Positions 21,656 to 32,201 of a stretch of DNA of 64,000 nucleotides are shown in pieces. The notes beneath the pieces were generated by a model. It had not been told where the DNA came from and ran no database searches. It saw nothing but the letters and a program-made list of their open reading frames with translations. A program made the translations under genes and the position numbers. How positions within the stretch are numbered: the first letter of the stretch is position 1; each line of letters begins with the position of its first letter. The stretch is from Anthostomella pinea. Taxonomy: Eukaryota; Ascomycota; Sordariomycetes; Xylariales; Xylariaceae. The stretch lies in assembly GCA_963556695.1 (NCBI GenBank), contig CAUWAG010000018.1, positions 3,844,001 through 3,908,000 on the forward strand. The letters are read 5' to 3'.

Positions 21656-23319
21656 TCAGACGGGTATCTTCTGACCTCCTGGTACCAGTCGTTGGAAGAC
21701 ATGCTGCGGATCGTAGACCTGCTGGATAGCACGGAGCCGCTGCACGTTGTCTTCCCCGTATGAGGCGATCACGGGCTGTTTGGCGTTGGCGTCGTTCATG
21801 AAATCATACTCGAGTATAGCTCCCGCATCGCTTGCAAGGGCGTCAATCTTGTCATGGAGTGATTCAATGGCAGCATTGGCAGCGGCGTCGTCTTCCACGT
21901 TTGCCCATCCTAGGTTGAGCGAGAACCATGTCTGGTTCACAGGCTGGAGGCCTAACGCATTGCCGCCACTCGCCTGTCCAGCCCGTACCAGGCTCTCACT
22001 GATGGGCTGCACCGCGCCAACTATACTGCCGGCCTCCAGAGCACCTATGTCAGCTATCTCGGGCGCGGACACGAGAAGGTCGCTAAGTTGCGCATAGAGG
22101 TCGCTGTCGGGCGTGAACGTGTTGGTGTACCACGTCCATCTTGCAGTCCCTGCTGGTGGAAAAGCGGCCATCAACTCGTGCAGGGTCATAAAGCGTGTCT
22201 GGTCAGACACGGGAGTCAGATCGTAGAAGGGCGCATAGGCCGCAGGACGCTCTACGGGCTTGAGATAGACCAGGGTAAGCAGTACGACCCCCAGGTTCGG
22301 GGCGAGGTTGATTATCAGGTTGGCATACGGATCCTTGTTCGGTGTTGTCTGGTATTGGTTGAGTGCCTCGAGCACGGCGGGCATCTGATCGAGACTGAAC
22401 ATCTGGGCGCCACCCCAGACATTCTTGATCGGATACGTCGTAAACTTGAACGCAGTCACTACGCCTACGTTGCCAGCTGTCAGCATGAACGTCATGGAGA
22501 GCCTAGGGACACGAAGGTCATACCGAAGTTGTTAGCACCTCCTTTCAGCGCCCAGAACAGGTCCGGGTGCTCAGCTGCGGTGGCTTCCACAACACTGCCG
22601 TCGGCTAGAACCACCTGCCAGGCTTCCGGCATGTTAGCGAGACAATGTGCACCACGTGCAAGGGCGGTACCCACCTCAAAGCTCACTACGCTGTCGCATA
22701 CCGAGCCGTAGAGGTCCGATAAGTAGGACAGGCCACCGCCGAGGATGAGCCCACCGACGCCGACGTCCATGACCCGCCCGCCGACGAGGGTCACATTGTA
22801 CAGATCCAGCGCCGTGTAGACAGCGTCCCACCTTGCGCCAGGCCCCAACGATGCGAGGCCAGTCGCAGCGTCGTAGGTCACGTGGCTGAGTCTGTCGGTC
22901 ACGATGAGAACTCCAGTGTCGATATTGGCATCGAAGGGATTTGGCGAATGGCCGCCCGACCGGATGGCGAAAGGCACGTTGCTAGCGACGAGGGCGCTGA
23001 CAACCTGCTGCACGTCGGACGCTGTGGCAGGCAGTGCGATGCACGTCGGGCGCTTCCAGGCCGTGCGGGACCAACTTTCCTGGGTCAAATTGGTGTAAGA
23101 GACATCAGATGGCAGCGTGATGACCGAGCCGAGATGGCCGCGGAGCTGCTGACAGGTCGCCGCGGCGGCTGCATCGGGAGCCGACGTTCCATTCCAGGCG
23201 TACGAAAGTGATGAGGGGTACAGCTGATGCCATGCTATAGCCAGAAGCCCGACTGTAACCATGGTGCCCAGAGAAGTGATGGCTGTTGGAGAGAAAGCGG
23301 TCCTGGACAGAAAGTGCAT
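21656..23319 (-). CDS. FAD-linked oxidoreductase, VAO/PCMH type with BBE domain
   Basis: Exons 22675-23319, 22524-22614 and 21656-22464 give 514 residues. A signal-anchor-like hydrophobic run (about residues 13-30) precedes the FAD-binding PCMH domain. That domain carries IRSGGHSPNP, whose His is the usual 8-alpha covalent FAD ligand, and GGLILGGGLSYLSDLYGSVCD. The C-terminal BBE motif reads YDPQHVFQRLVPGGQKI. The upstream intron is 60 nt (CTAAC branch) and leaves the frame open, so it is easily mistaken for coding. The second is 59 nt; splicing restores NNFGVVTAF. Start chosen at the Met of MHFLSRTAF, because the upstream MGGMVRR lacks family character and lies against a transposon. Such flavoenzymes oxidise diverse fungal metabolites; the substrate is unknown. 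It appears intact beside the damaged prenyltransferase. Confidence 0.87.
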
Positions 23320-23373
23320 GACTGTGTAACTGAGTTGGTTGCAACTCCGTCGTCGCCTTACCATCCCCCCCAT

Positions 23374-23406
23374 AGAAGTCGGACACCCCCACTAGTCGGA
23401 CAGCCA
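23374..23406. repeat. Tandem AGTCGGACA units at presumed pogo left end
   Basis: AGTCGGACACCCCC is followed by ACTAGTCGGACAGCC, so AGTCGGACA occurs twice 16-17 bp apart right after a TA dinucleotide (23373-23374). TA is the target of pogo/Tc1 elements. The paired-unit layout parallels the repeat at 1760-1793. Confidence 0.55.
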
Positions 23407-24909
23407 AACCCCACCATCATCACCAAAACACCCCTTTATTCACTTACACGCTTTCAGCCCGATATTAAAGCTACTTAGAATGTAATTACTGCTCTAGATA
23501 GCCCTGACCTTGGGGTTTACTCCAATATAAAATTTACCCCGCCTAGCCTATATGATTGGTCATCTATTACCCCGCGTTTCCTACCTCGAATAGCAAATCT
23601 ACGGCCCTGCAAGGCTCCTTTGAAGCCTTGTTCTATATGCAAGGCAGCATCGTATAGCCGCCCAAAATGCCTCCCTATTCGTATACAGAGGATCAGATGG
23701 CAAATGCCATCTTAGATATCACGGATGAGGGCCTGTCTTTATGAAAAAGCGCTCAAAAACACGGCATCCTGCCCCAAACGCTATCTGATCGACTTAACGG
23801 CAAGCCTACGAGGGCCAAAGCCCACACGCAGCAACAGAGACTCTCCCCTGCTCAAGAAACCACTATAGTCGAATGGATTTTGCGTCAGGAGAAGCTAGGA
23901 CTAGCCCCTTCGCACTCCCTAGTTCGTGAGATTGTCACAAAGTTGTTAAAAAAGAAGGGAGATGAACGCCCTTTGGGAGACACCTTCATAGCGGGCTTCA
24001 AGCGCCGCAACCCTCAAATAAAGACCAAAATTGGCAAAAGGATGGAATCAGCGCGCTTTAAGGGGTTTACGCCCAAAGTAGTTAACTAGTTCTTCGAAAT
24101 TCTCGAGGATTACGGCTGGGTGAAGCCAGAGAACACGTATAATGTCGATAAGGGCGGCATTATGACGGGCTATGGTAGCTCTACTTACCCCTTTAATTCC
24201 GAAAAATTCTAATCGTATTCACAGGTATTGACTCTCTCGTTCTGGGTTGTTCTGCTTGTGATGGATCTGACATCCATCCATCTATTCACGGTGGTACGTG
24301 CGCTCATCAGGTGATCTGGTGGGGTGGACGCGTTGCCTCACTGCACTCACTATAGATAATTGTGGAGCGGGATTGAAGATCTAATCCCCACCAGAATTGG
24401 CTGGTGGTTCTGATCCTTCTTCCCTCCTCACCAGTAGATTCTTATTCATCTGGAGTAATAGATGGGCATCTTCGTCCTGAGCTGCCAGCTGTTCCGTGAC
24501 ACTGCTACCAAGAAATCCTTCCCGAAGAGCCCCTAGAGCCGCAGTTGGACCTCCTTCATCGAGGCCATCTCAGCCACGGGAAAAATCCTCAAACCGGGCA
24601 TTATCTTTAAAGGCAAGGACCTCCAAGTCCAATGGTTTATCGAGGAGTTCCAAAAAACCGCGGATTGGCATTTTATATGCTAAGAAAACGGCTGGACCTC
24701 CAATGACATCGCCTGCCAGTAGTTAGAAGACGTGTTCATCCCACAGGTGGACGAGGTACGAGGAAAAGATCAGTCTGAGGCTGTTCTTTTGATACTAGAT
24801 GGCCATGGTAGCCACACCTCTGTATGTATATGATTTTTTCTCAATTTATTTAGACTTCCTTCAAATTTTTGGAATTAATCCGGGCTAACGCGTGGTAATA
24901 GGACGAATT

Positions 24910-25130
24910 CATGGTGTCACGGCGAGTGGCACCTAAGACGAGACAAAGCAGACGACAAGGGGGTAACCGACTGTATAGACAAAAATATCGAAGATGAAGA
25001 AAGGAAGGAAAGAGAGCTAGATACAGGTGAGAGACAGAGCCATCTAGATGAACCCTTGGCCAGGGTGTGATGTGGGGCGCAGTAAGTTGCGCTGGTGTGT
25101 GCCTTCACACTGCCCTCACACATGACCATG
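24910..25130. mobile_element. Candidate short non-coding insert (MITE-like) in the pogo relic
   Basis: The transposase frame is open through EFM at 24913 and resumes as CYFANILLCF from 25131. The roughly 213 bp between has no coding relation and is flanked by CATG on both sides (24910-24913 and 25127-25130). Its left end GTGTCACGGCGAGTG imperfectly mirrors GTGTGAGGGCAGTG read from 25121 on the other strand. A small inverted-repeat element is likely, but its class and exact ends are uncertain. Confidence 0.5.
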
Positions 25131-26341
25131 TGTTATTTCGCCAACATCTTGCTCTGTTTCTTCCCTGCCCACACCAGTCACGGCATGCAGCCCCTGGATA
25201 ACGGGCCCTATAATGCCCTGAAGGCTTACTACCAGAAATTTCTCTCGCAGCTGAATTCCTTGACGGATGCCTTGCCTGTTAACAAGATCAACTTCATTCG
25301 GTGCTATAGCCAAGCAAGAACTTCTGCTTTTACTAAGGCAAACATCCTCTCTGGATTCAGAACCACTGGATGTTATCCAATCAGCCGCAAGAAGTGCCTA
25401 GCGCATCCAGAAATCTAGGAAGATAAGCAGAAGACCCCTGAGCCTGAGACCCCTGAAAGCTCTGAACCAGAGGACCAACGGACCCCTACTACAAGTCGGG
25501 AGATCATGGATTTCGGCAAAAATAAATCCCCTGGCACCCGCTTGAAGTACAGGAAGATAGCCAACGCGTTTGAGACTAAGGAGACGGAAGTTGTCATCCA
25601 AGCCCGGAAGATCAAAGCCCTGGAGGCTGAACTGGAGCGGCTACGGCTCAAGAAGCGGCAAAAGATCCCTAATCCTAACAAGAAGTTTAAAACGGTGACA
25701 GAGATCTTGTCTAAGGGAGGTACTATTAGCCTTGAGACGCCTGCAGAGGTACAAGAAGAGATGATTGTTGAGTCGGAGGATAAAGAGGAATTGTTTGTTT
25801 GTTTTGTATTTAACGTGGGGGGTAGCTCCTCAGTAGTGCAAACCACGCCTCGCAGAGCCTCTGTATCGCAGGGTTGTGGAGGTCTCAAGATAATAAGTAC
25901 AGTCAGTCCCGCTCACAGGCCCATCCCCGTTGTTGCGGCGGTATGACCTTGGGGTCATCCATCTGGTCCTTCAAGAAAAGCTATCTATCAGGGGCAGATT
26001 GTTGAAAAGAACTTGCTCTTCTCCACGAATTTTGCTCATTCTGTGCTCCTCTCCCCTAAGTATTGTAAACAAGCTGCCCTAGGCGAGTACCTAGGCAGCA
26101 GCCGGTTTTTCCCCAACCTCTTACAAAAGAAAATGTGTTGTGGTGTTTTCTTCTTACCACAGCTGTAGTGATCATTCGAGTCTGTATGCCCAAAGCGTTC
26201 ATGGTATCTAGTAAAGTTGCCATGTCCAGATTTGGCCGCTAGAAGTCTATGTAAAGTACTCCTCTTAAAAGATATAAGGTCTCTTTTAGTTACTGCATGT
26301 GAGTATACTTCTTGATATCTAGATTCTGATTGGTCTTTTTA

Positions 26342-26731
26342 TCATTGGTTGAACTCTTTCTTGCCCTTTCTTTTAAGATCTCTCTTGACCCAAGAGATTA
26401 TAAGAAGGTTTGTTGTGTCTGTTTCTAGCATGGCACCCTCTTTTGCTAGTGTGTCGGCAGCTTCGTTGCCATCAATATCTCTGTGTCTAGGAATCCACTT
26501 GACAGTCACTCCAGGAGTGTGTGCTGTGGCAAGTTCTTGAAATCGTAAAAAAATGTTTTGTGATGTCTCGGGTGGAGTCCCATTGAGCCCATCTACCACT
26601 GACGTGTTGTCCAGGCAGACATATAGCTGTTTTCCGTGTCCAATTACCCTGGCTGCTACAAGACCTTGGAGAGCACCATAGACTTCAGCATCTACTACTT
26701 CTGCTCGAGTCCCAGGATGTGTCGCCAGCAT
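26342..26731 (-). pseudogene. LINE RNase H domain
   Basis: The 129-residue open frame has the RNase H order: AEVVDAEVYGAL (catalytic Glu context), YVCLDNTSVVDGLNG (catalytic Asp) and VKWIPRHRDIDGNEAADTLAK (the conserved His and Asp region). It is the C-terminal module of LINE ORF2, separated from its reverse transcriptase by the deletion just upstream. Confidence 0.85.
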
Positions 26732-26894
26732 TGAAATCTCCAGCTATAACACAGCCAAAAGGTGGAGTCCATACTTCCAGAATGTCATCCACTTCCTGTG
26801 GGTTGTCACATGGCCGGTAGACACTGGCAAATGTAATGCCTTGTACCTTGACCCAGGTGATGTCTCGTGTAGCATAGGGCCGAAGTTGATCCAT
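26685..26894 (-). pseudogene. LINE endonuclease fragment
   Basis: The fragment carries a strand-turn FASVYRP and the motif IAGDFNAGDTSW of the apurinic-type (EEP) endonuclease, in which the Asp and Asn are catalytic. It breaks off directly at RNase H sequence, with about 30 bp read in both frames. Confidence 0.75.
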
Positions 26895-27364
26895 TTAAAG
26901 GTGTTTTCTTACATAGATGAGAGATCTGGGTCATGTACTGTTGCTGTCCCAGGAATCAACCGGGGAATATATATCATAATTTGGGTGTGTCTTTACTTTC
27001 ATTTTTCTGCCTGGTATTGTGCTGACCTAGGGCTCTTACATTAGAATGATGTCTGCTTGTTCTCCTTTGTAGTCAGCCAGATTGATGGCTAACTCTGTAA
27101 GGCCTGCACTCTTTTGTCCTCCTGCTGTATTCACAGAATGGATGACTAGATGCCCGTGTCGATGTGTTTTGTTTGATGTATCTAACATTGACTGACAACA
27201 ATGGTATCGGCATCTCTGGGATGAGTTGTATCTGTTGTGTCAATTTGCATTGTGATGTCTTTGTTATTGTTGCTGGGTGTTGACCCAGCTTGGTTTCTAC
27301 CTGCTTTATTGAACGCCTTGGATCTGGCTCTTTCTCCGGCCAGCCTTATTTCCTGGATTTGCTC

Positions 27365-27664
27365 TCATGTGTGCTTATGGATGATACCTTTCACGACCTT
27401 GGGGCGTGCAGGGCATTTGTCGAAGTCGGAAGCATGAGGTCCTTTGCAGCTGACATACTTTGGGATTGGTTTTTCGCAATCCCCCTGGTGTACTGCGCTG
27501 GCGTAACGTGCACATACTTGCTTTTCATATTGGTAGTTCTTACTATGGCATCTGAAGCAGCTCGTACACTGGTGAACCTTGGAGGAGTATTGAATGTGCC
27601 TCGAGGTCATTGAGTGAGCAAAAAGCATGAATGGTTTCTTTGCTGCACGGGGCAGAGAGATCAC
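27365..27664 (-). pseudogene. LINE ORF1 zinc-knuckle segment
   Basis: Cysteine/histidine-rich segment including CTSCFRCHSKNY, CARYASAVHQGDC and YVSCKGPHASDFDKCPARP. These match successive CCHC knuckles of LINE ORF1 (gag-like) nucleic-acid-binding proteins, one with a likely Cys-to-Tyr loss. Confidence 0.7.
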
Positions 27665-27745
27665 CCATGTGGTCTCTGGATCAGAATCAACTGTGTTCCT
27701 TGAGAGTATGTACCTTGAAGGTCTGTCACCTGTTTGGGCTTTAAC

Positions 27746-28516
27746 TTAATTAGTAACAGTAATGTCAGTAATGTCGATTATTAACCCTTCCACACTGATA
27801 ACCTTTCTTGGGCATCCATTGACCTTGTAGTGATGCCAGACCGTATGGATCTTGATCTTTTCTGCCTTGAGAATATCAGTGATTTCTTCTTGGAAGGCCA
27901 GGAGCTTAGCCTGAGTTGGCTTGTCCTTTGGGTATAAGGTAAATCCGGAGGGGCACCGGGTCACTTTTCTAAGCTCTTGAGGGTGGAGCTTAAGTCTTTT
28001 GTTCAGTATAGACTTTATTCTGTAAGGCTCTAGGTGGCTATTATCTATGCGGACAAAGACCCGGAGATCATCCTGCTTCTTCTTCAGTTAGTTGGCAGTG
28101 ATAAGGGCGCCAGGCTGTGTTTTCTTTATGGTAGTATTGACTGTCCGTGGATGCTGTCGTTGGCTAGAGGAGACAGCTTGGGCAAAGGTCATGGTGGGTT
28201 TTACCATCCCTATCCCCCCAGGGATGGTCTTCCTTTTGGGCAGATCTCAGGTTTCTAGCCACTCGCTCAGACATTTAGAGAAGAAAGCGCTGAACTCCTT
28301 GGCATGAGAGTATAGTTCGGTTCCAGCTTTCTCAAGTGTCTTATCAACCGCTGTAGCACACTCTTGAAACATTATTATCCTGGCTTCATAGAGGTGCTTG
28401 TCTTTAGCCAGTATTCTGGCAACTTGGTCCTGGCACTCTGAGGAGGAGGCTTTATTCCTTATATCGCGTGTAATGGCTTGGTCTATCGAGATTTCGTTCA
28501 ACTGAGGTTGTTTCAT
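27746..28516 (-). pseudogene. LINE ORF1 N-terminal segments
   Basis: Two collinear open pieces, one beginning MKQPQLNEISIDQA (28516) and one beginning MTRCPSGFTLYPKD (27964), are separated by stops. They precede the zinc-knuckle segment in the right order and carry the helical, basic character of LINE ORF1. The CPSGFTLYPKD region is reminiscent of the ORF1 RNA-binding fold of Tad-like LINEs; that is inference. Confidence 0.6.
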
Positions 28517-29314
28517 TCCAGTGGTGCTGCTATCATTAACATTTCAGGATTTTCCTTTCAGAGGGGAAATAACAGTAAAGTCAGCCTCAGAGACTTGTGA
28601 CGGGCTGCTGCTGATGTCGTCAAGCAGCGCCTGGCGGAGCCTGCTCGGAGTTGCCGGGCCGTATGTCTTTCTAGGGGCCGGGGATTTGAGCACGCCACCA
28701 GTGGTCGTCTTTGAGACGGCCACAGGCATGTTTGGGGGCCCGTCGTGGAAGGGTGCCATCCGGCTTGTGAGAAAAATTCTCTTGTCCCTTGGCAGAGATA
28801 ATCAGTTACTGAGAGAAGTGCCTGCTTTAGTGCAAATATCAAGGTTGCGCCCTAACAGCGGGGCGCCAAGAAAAATAGTTGTTTTTGTTTGGTGTTCCCA
28901 GATGCAGACTTAGTGCCTTAGTACTTACGCTGGACTCGGGTTGGGTAACGTCTTCGTTGGAGAGCTCACTCTCAGGAGACTGCTGGTTCATGCCAGTGAT
29001 GGACTTCCTGTTGAACTCGATCAGTTTCTATCACCAGCCAATGGACAAAACAAGTGCCGAGCAAATACAAGAATGGTAAATGCAAGCGGGAGAACTCACG
29101 AGACCTTCTTGGGGCGACCAGTAGGAAGCGGCTTTCGCTTTTTTGGCTCCATTGTGACGTCTCTTCGGTAAACCAGAGCGAGGTGAAACCGGGAAGAAGT
29201 GATGGGGGGAGGAGTTGGAAAGAGCAACTCGACGTGGTGTAAAGGAGGTGGGATCGTGGGCAGTAAACTACGATAAATGCTTGAACAGCACGGAGAGTGC
29301 GGCAGTAAACTCTC

Positions 29315-29374
29315 GAATTCATGCTGCCTAAGGCAACTCAAAGCGGTGAAGGTTGTGTAAAGCACTATTTTATC
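29315..29374. repeat. Block shared with 30951-31012, copy A
   Basis: About 60 bp beginning GAATTCATGCTGCCTAAGGC is roughly 80% identical to the block at 30951. It lies just upstream of the LINE ORF1 start, as the other copy lies upstream of the frames at 29.9-30.7 kb. Confidence 0.75.
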
Positions 29375-29930
29375 TGCGAACGCCTTGACGTTAATGAAGA
29401 GACTCAGGAAGGGACATCACATTTCTCCTGGTGTTCTTCAGCTCCGTTCCATGATCGATATACACGAAGCGGTCGCCATTGGGACTCAGACGGCCGCGAA
29501 CACCAGCGACAATGATGATAGACTGGACGGCGGCAGAGACACGGTGTATTAAATTTTTTTTTATTAAGCCCTTCGACCGCAATGGAAGAGCCAAACCCAA
29601 ATGCCCTGAAATACAAAAATCAGAGCCCCGTGCTGTACACAAAGCCTAACCGAATAAAACGCCACAAATCACGAAAGCAGGGGCAGCGGCAACATCACTG
29701 ACTAGCGGGAACCGGAGTGACGACGACTGTAGTAGAACCAGAGGGGACAAGAGGACCAGGGCCTGCAGCCTAAGCACTTATCAGTATATATCCAGCGGTA
29801 GTATAGCAGGAGGACCATACAGGAACGACGTTGGCGGCATCGCCTGCGGGCAACAGGCGGGACAGCAGAACCAGAGGCAGGCTAGACAAGGTCAGTCATT
29901 GCTTATGCTATATGCTGGAATGCCGAGAAC

Positions 29931-30654
29931 TTACAGTTGAGGCGGAAGCAGAGGTCGAGCCAGAGCCGGAGCCTTGGCGTTCATGATGGCGATGGCGATG
30001 GCAGGAGTGTTCTTTTTTTTTGTTCTTGTTATTGCTGCTGTTGGTGCAGTTGTCTTTGCAGTAGTCGAAACGAAAGAAGAGCACCCGGTTTGCCCCTGTC
30101 CCATTCTCGTTGCTGGGAGCACCTTTGGCAGCACCGTCGGTGGGGGGGTGCTCTGCGCGTCATCCTCATCACCACTGAGGGTGAGGTTGATGACCTCCGC
30201 TGCCGGCCTCTCGTTGCCGGTCTTCGACAGAGAGTCAGGGGCCATAGCTCGATGGCCTCGACTCCGGCTGTTTGCTCGCGTTCCATCTCCTTTCTGCGCT
30301 GTGCCGCTTCCTCTTTCCGCTCAGCTGCCTCTCGGGCTCGCGCCGATTCCGCGAAGAAAGCGAGCGCGGTCGGGTGACTGGCCGTCTTCCTTCTTCCTCT
30401 CTCTCTCTCTGCTAGATGGGACGCGTAGTAGAATATAATCGATTGAAAGTGTAGAAGTTCGCTAGCGATTCCCAGTCGAGGGTGCAAGTTCTTTGCTTTG
30501 GCTTGCATCGCGTCTTGATCGAGATCAGGCGAATTCCGTCGGGGGCGTTCCAGAGCTGGTTCGATCGGTTGAGGGTACCTCGATTTTTTGCGACGACTGG
30601 GGCAGCTGGGTTTCCCAGGACAGTCGGTAATCGGGGCATCGATGTCCTTTCCAC
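29931..30654 (-). pseudogene. Possible broken gene of low complexity, unrecognised
   Basis: Overlapping minus-strand frames look protein-like: PRLPTVLGNPAAPVVAKNRG at the start, then ARAREAAERKEEAAQRRKEM (a charged helix). A frame change follows into RPAAEVINLTLSGDEDD and a Thr/Ala-rich tail ending at 29931. The EVINLTLSGDEDD stretch resembles a SUMO-interacting or acidic motif, but that is weak. The frame changes mean either introns I could not place or a decayed gene. The shared upstream block suggests it may belong to a transposable element related to the neighbouring LINE. No function is assigned. Confidence 0.35.
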
Positions 30655-30950
30655 GCTGTCAGTGGCAGCAGTCGTCGGGGGAGGACAAAATGGTGGTGGT
30701 GGTGACGGAGGGGGTGGTTGCTAGGCAGAAGAAATTCAGAATTGGCACGGAACCGACTGCCTGTTACGCAAAGCGGTTAAAAAGATACGGCTAGCCGTTT
30801 TGATAGAAGAACAGTGTGATAAAGAAAATTTCCGACAGAATTTGCAGTGAAAAGTTCCCAGGCGAAGTTGTAAAAGACGTAGGTAGTGTTGTGCAGGGTG
30901 CTCACAGAAACTTGCTACTACACACGAAGGCCGGTGGCAATATTTCCTTA

Positions 30951-31012
30951 AATTCATACTGCCTGAGGCAGCACAAGGCGATGAAGTTGTGCAAGGCATT
31001 ATATCTATTATC
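30951..31012. repeat. Block shared with 29315-29374, copy B
   Basis: AATTCATACTGCCTGAGGCAGC and the following 40 bp align with copy A with scattered substitutions and small gaps. Confidence 0.75.
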
Positions 31013-32201
31013 CACCACCAGGCATACACTGCACCGCGTCTGTATGCGTGTACTCCTTCACCATGCCCGGCTCTCAACTATGCCTAAGTCCAAAATCTTG
31101 CTCTCCAGCTAAGCTCCAATACACAGCAACATCATTATCGTAACACTTCATTTGCTGTATGTTGAGATGTCACATAGACGAAAACGCGAGCCTGGAATAG
31201 GAGATGTCGTTGCGTCAAGACCGAATCGACCCCTTTTATACACTGGTGGCTTGATGTATACGCACATATTCCCCAAGTTAGTTATATAAACTACATCAAA
31301 CGTCCCGTATCCTGGGCGATCGATCACATGCAAATCATATATATTTGCTTGTCTAAGAATATCGTACGCTTGCTGTCCTTAAGTTACTACCTACTTACGG
31401 ACCATTCGTCCACCCCTTAATGTCCCATTTCTACTCAGTATTACCCTCCATATTGCCACTGTTTAACACCAACACAACGAACCTAGGCCAGCACAAGCAC
31501 ATGCGTATTTATTCATGTAAACTGATTCATCCCTACCATTCAAATACACGTAGATGAGGCGCCAACGTTGGCAGGAAATTGCCTACATTGAATTCGAAGT
31601 ATGTCTTGAGACGGGAATCGAGCGGATCTCCAACATTAGCAATCGCGGTTCACAATGACGTTAGATAGCCTTTACCCCTATCCCCTTGATAATGCACCCT
31701 AGGGGTTTCTCACACAGACGGCCAAAGGCTCCCAGGTCCAGATAGTGACGACGTCCGTTCCACCAATTGGATTCCATTAAGTCCACGGAGTAGCAGTGGC
31801 TAACTTGAGCCGAAAGTCCTGCTTGATACCAGCATCCGAAGAACAGAGTGACATTTGTTTGTCAACCAAGGAACTCACGATCAGCCAAGAGCTGGTAGTG
31901 ATACTGGACGAGTGTTCATTGCATTGCGATCTATAAATCCACGTAGCAAGACCTCCAAGTCTACCTCCTGACCGAACGCCCGCCATCTTTGTCTCCAGGC
32001 CGGTCCGCTCTTGTATAAACTTCCACACTGTCATGTCCTCTCGCTCATGTGTATTCTCCCCAAGAGGCACCCTTCAGAACCCAAGTAAGACCAGTGACTC
32101 TGATGCTCATTCCCATAAACGCCTGACGGACGAACCTATCCATCACAACCATGCCCCCATAACTCCCACGCCACCATCTCAACCAGCCACCACCCCCCTC
32201 T
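31013..32201. other. Intergenic, no gene seen
   Basis: About 1.2 kb with only short frames and no recognisable motif. This is roughly where the transposon-rich left half gives way to the gene-rich right half. Confidence 0.5.

Larger units (their letters stand above)
23373..25792 (+). mobile_element. Degenerate Fot1/pogo element with nested insertions
   Basis: A second, unrelated-in-detail pogo transposase in ruins. From ATG 23667 the helix-turn-helix region is readable (MPPYSYTEDQMANAI), then a stop. A clean frame at 23880-24089 carries RMESARFKGFTPKVVN. NTYNVDKGGIMTGYG (about 24140) corresponds to the first catalytic Asp block, ILDGHGSHTS (about 24790) to the second, and FPAHTSHGMQPLDNG (about 25160) to the third. 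A coiled-coil-like C-terminus at 25506-25790 runs into the LINE tail. Stretches of about 290 bp (24213-24505) and 210 bp (24914-25126) look like secondary insertions. Paired AGTCGGACA repeats at 23377-23402 probably mark the left terminus. That end lies about 55 bp before the oxidoreductase start codon. Confidence 0.85.
25793..29300 (-). mobile_element. LINE (Tad/I-like non-LTR retrotransposon), internally deleted and decayed
   Basis: Minus-strand element whose pieces appear in LINE order. ORF1 begins near 29152 (MEPKKRKPLPTGRPKK), has gag-like segments at 28247-28516 and 27746-27964, and then a cysteine-rich CCHC-type cluster at 27365-27664 (CFRCHSKN, CVSCKGPHASDFDKC). The endonuclease fragment has CVIAGDFNAGDTSWDS (26685-26894). 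RNase H at 26342-26731 follows immediately. No reverse-transcriptase motifs lie between endonuclease and RNase H, so roughly the rest of the endonuclease and all of RT are deleted. The 3' UTR ends in (CAAA)n. Several stops interrupt ORF1. The 3' end matches the SINE tail. The 5' limit is approximate and no target duplication was found. Confidence 0.85.
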
